NCBI GenBank assembly: GCA_030838815.1
Contig: JAUZEX010000416.1
Span: 1-6,954 of the forward strand
Reading direction: 5' to 3'
DNA length: 6,954 nucleotides
From: Actinomycetota bacterium
Lineage (GTDB): Bacteria > Actinomycetota > Acidimicrobiia > IMCC26256 > BP-133
Shown here: in pieces, positions 5,575 to 6,954 of the stretch
Position numbering within the stretch: position 1 is the stretch's first letter
How the letters are laid out: every line of letters begins with the position of its first letter
The notes under the pieces: model-generated
The model's database searches: none
What the model saw: the letters and a program-made list of their open reading frames with translations, nothing else
What the model was told of the DNA's origin: nothing
Translations under genes and position numbers: made by a program

Positions 5575-6111
5575 TCAGGCCGGGCGCAGATTCGGGGCGA
5601 TCTCGGCCCGTTTGGGGTTCGACCCGTCGCGGCCCGACAGCTCCGGAGTGGTGGTCGGCCAGGTGACGCCGAGGGCCGGGTCGTCCCAGGCCACGCCGAG
5701 CTCGTCGTCGGGGTTGTAGTAGTGGTCGACCAGGTACGTGATGGTCATATCGGTCATGGCGTAGAAGCCGTGCGCCACACCGGGCGGGATGTACACGCTC
5801 CGGTGATCGTGCTCGCCGATCTCGAGGACGAGCGTGGCCTCGTCGGTCGGGGAACTGGCCCGCAGGTCGTGGAGGACGACCATGGCCCGCCCGAACGGGA
5901 CGTACCAGTAGTCGGCCTGATGGAGGTGGTAGTGGAGGCCGACCAGGGCGCCCGCCTTGCGGTCGGCCCGGTTGGCCTGGACCATCTCCGCCGCCCCCGG
6001 GACCCATTCCTTGCGGAACGTCTCGACGAACCGCCCCCGATTGTCGCCATGGACATCGGGCGTGACCACGACCACGCCCAAGATGGTGTCGGACTTCTCG
6101 ATCACCGGCAT
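5575..6111 (-). CDS. RmlC-like dTDP-sugar 3,5-epimerase family protein
   Basis: The 178-residue cupin has the length and order of dTDP-4-dehydrorhamnose 3,5-epimerase, which inverts C3 and C5 of a dTDP-4-keto-6-deoxyhexose. DNRGRF (23-28), QAN (45-47), GLHYH (58-62), IPPGVAHGF (108-116), the YLVDHYYNPDDE block (126-137) and WDDPALGVTWP (142-152) match the family. By alignment from memory with the Salmonella enzyme, the catalytic His60-Asp162 pair and Tyr126 are retained. The usual RGLHYQ is VGLHYH here, and the conserved Lys of the following strand is Asp67, so the Arg and Lys expected to help bind the nucleotide sugar are missing. The substrate may therefore differ, and I withhold the rmlC symbol. 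No rmlA, rmlB or rmlD is near. ATG 6111 has no Shine-Dalgarno site but a -10 box seven bases upstream, consistent with a leaderless mRNA. Confidence 0.88.
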   Translation of the reverse strand: MPVIEKSDTILGVVVVTPDVHGDNRGRFVETFRKEWVPGAAEMVQANRADRKAGALVGLHYHLHQADYWYVPFGRAMVVLHDLRASSPTDEATLVLEIGEHDHRSVYIPPGVAHGFYAMTDMTITYLVDHYYNPDDELGVAWDDPALGVTWPTTTPELSGRDGSNPKRAEIAPNLRPA

Positions 6112-6118
6112 GCCCCGG

Positions 6119-6124
6119 AGGCTA
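6119..6124 (-). promoter_or_regulatory. Leaderless -10 box TAGCCT of the RmlC-like gene
   Basis: On the minus strand TAGCCT is followed by seven bases and ATG at 6111. The TANNNT pattern at this distance, with no Shine-Dalgarno site, suggests transcription starts at or next to the A of the start codon. No clear -35 box is seen. A 10-bp palindrome CGGGCGCCCG lies further upstream at 6135-6144. Confidence 0.45.
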
Positions 6125-6156
6125 CCCGCCGGGACGGGCGCCCGCCGCCGGACGGG

Positions 6157-6642
6157 TCAGCCGAAGCGGCGCAGGCCGACGAGCGTGGCCGCGACCAGGA
6201 GGGCGGCACCGACGACCGTCGCCGGGCCCGAGGCGCCGGCCGTCGACCCCGTGCCGAGCACGGCCAGGGCGACCAGATAGCCGTTGCGGGCCACGGTGGC
6301 GGCCGACACGGGCCGGGCCCCGGCCGAAGGCGGTCCGAAGCAGGGGCACGGCGCAGGGTGGCCGCCGACCAGGTTGGCCACGACCGCTCCGGTGAACAGG
6401 GCCAGCACGGCGATGGCCAGGAAGGCGGGCCACGGCTCCCCCCGCACCGTCACCAGGAGCAACGCCAGGCCGGCCTCGACCGGCGGCAGCACCCAGGCGA
6501 TCACACCACTGGCGGGAACGCCGAACTGCTCCAACCCCCGGACGAACGCCGCTCGGTGGGCCAACTTGGCCACGGCCGAGAATGCGAAGGCGGCCGCCAG
6601 CGTGATCCGGGCGACGAGCGCCATGGTGGCCCCGACATCCAT
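6157..6642 (-). CDS. MauE/DoxX-like membrane protein
   Basis: The 161-residue product is mainly hydrophobic, with segments at about 7-26, 45-64, 71-91, 115-132 and 139-157. The N-terminal order of FSAVAKLAHRAAFVRGLEQF (21-40) then GVP, a PPVEAGLALLL helix (53-63) and a cysteine pair in CPCFG (99-103) match the MauE family, in which the usual form is CGCFG. MauE proteins are known from methylamine dehydrogenase maturation, but actinobacteria carry many copies without mau genes, where a role in thiol or quinone-linked redox has been suggested and not shown. I prefer ATG 6642, with GGAAGG nine bases upstream; ATG at 6624 is an alternative. The gene follows the flavin reductase on the same strand by 57 bp, so they may be co-transcribed. 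A downstream promoter-like box suggests the epimerase gene is separate. Confidence 0.85.
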   Translation of the reverse strand: MDVGATMALVARITLAAAFAFSAVAKLAHRAAFVRGLEQFGVPASGVIAWVLPPVEAGLALLLVTVRGEPWPAFLAIAVLALFTGAVVANLVGGHPAPCPCFGPPSAGARPVSAATVARNGYLVALAVLGTGSTAGASGPATVVGAALLVAATLVGLRRFG

Positions 6643-6651
6643 CCGCTGCGA

Positions 6652-6657
6652 CCTTCC
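6652..6657 (-). promoter_or_regulatory. Ribosome binding site GGAAGG of the MauE-like gene
   Basis: On the minus strand GGAAGG lies nine bases before ATG 6642. The spacing is slightly long but the match is good, and it supports the first of the two nearby ATG codons. Confidence 0.5.
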
Positions 6658-6699
6658 GCTCCCCGGCTCCGCTCCTGCCCCGGCCCCCGCCCGGCGGCG

Positions 6700-6954
6700 C
6701 TACTGACCGAGCTGGGCGTAGCCCCCGCGCCAGAAGAGCAAGGGCCCGCCCTCGGCCGGCTGCCCCATGTCGACGACCCGGCCGACGACGATCACGTGGT
6801 CGCCGGCCTCGTGCTCGGCGTCGATGACGCAGTCGACGTAGGCGATCGCCTCGTGGAGGACGGGCGAGCCGGTCTTGCCCGGCCCCCATCCGACCCCTTC
6901 GAACCGGTCGCCGGTCTTGGCCCCGAACCGGCGGCACGTCTCCTCCTGGTGCCC
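6700..6954 (-). CDS. Flavin reductase-like FMN-binding protein, C-terminal part (5' end outside window)
   Basis: Reading from the right edge, the frame is open from 6954 to TAG at 6700-6702 and gives 84 residues. CRRFG at the start, then WGPGKTGSPVLHEAIAYVDC, the GDHVIVVGRVVDM strand-turn-strand and the final GPLLFWRGGYAQL are the conserved C-terminal half of the flavin reductase-like split-barrel family. Members use NAD(P)H to reduce FMN or FAD, often for a partner monooxygenase. The N-terminal half and start lie outside the window, so the flavin and partner cannot be judged and no monooxygenase is in view. The MauE-like gene begins 57 bp downstream on the same strand. Confidence 0.9.
   Translation of the reverse strand, partial: GHQEETCRRFGAKTGDRFEGVGWGPGKTGSPVLHEAIAYVDCVIDAEHEAGDHVIVVGRVVDMGQPAEGGPLLFWRGGYAQLGQ

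Noticed and set aside
6122..6937. Minus-strand 271-residue frame over the MauE and flavin reductase genes
   Set aside because: Arg/Gly-rich shadow in a different frame; both real genes have recognisable family motifs in their own frames.

Overview
The window is G+C-rich actinobacterial DNA with a strong G/C third-position bias. The protein families (an SCO6745/SalK-like HTH protein, DUF4395 with a CxxC tail, MauE, a PEBP protein, an actinobacterial-type flavin reductase), the TANNNT -10 boxes placed 6-7 bases before some ATG codons (leaderless transcription), and GGAGG-type ribosome sites elsewhere suit an actinomycete or an Acidimicrobiia-like lineage. The exact taxon cannot be read from this sequence. 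No rRNA, tRNA, CRISPR array, insertion sequence or phage gene is visible.

Layout, left to right: (1) the C-terminal end of a gene entering from the left (+), which opens with 18-bp repeats encoding a Thr-His-Ala-Glu/Lys-Ala-Asp hexapeptide and ends in a module resembling the tail of SMC/RecN-like ATPases; (2) a PEBP (YbhB/YbcL) gene (-), convergent with it; (3) an SCO6745-like HTH gene (+), divergent from the PEBP gene over a short region in which two -10 boxes overlap back to back; (4) a four-helix membrane protein (-) with a Gly/Asn-rich linker and a C-terminal Rho-N/SAP-like helical module; (5) a large FtsH-like AAA+ zinc metalloprotease (-) directly upstream of it; (6) a small DUF4395 membrane protein (+), divergent from the protease; (7) a 51-base imperfect inverted repeat, probably a two-way terminator; (8) an RmlC-like nucleotide-sugar epimerase (-); (9) a MauE/DoxX-like membrane protein (-); (10) the C-terminal end of a flavin reductase (-) leaving on the right.

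These are mostly small, separately expressed units rather than one pathway. The most plausible functional pair is the protease and the membrane protein downstream of it. Both are membrane-anchored, on the same strand and 127 bp apart, so the second could be a partner, adaptor or substrate; this is inference from order only. The flavin reductase and MauE genes may form a second short operon. DUF4395 and MauE are both small membrane proteins with paired cysteines, a pattern associated with thiol redox chemistry, but no thioredoxin or methylamine dehydrogenase gene lies in view.

I see no clear undescribed multi-gene system. The points most worth checking are the protease (Walker B Asp replaced by Glu, Tyr-Tyr-Gly pore loop, very short ectodomain, enlarged AAA insert), the epimerase with a conserved catalytic set but a changed substrate pocket, the back-to-back -10 pair, and the long inverted repeat.
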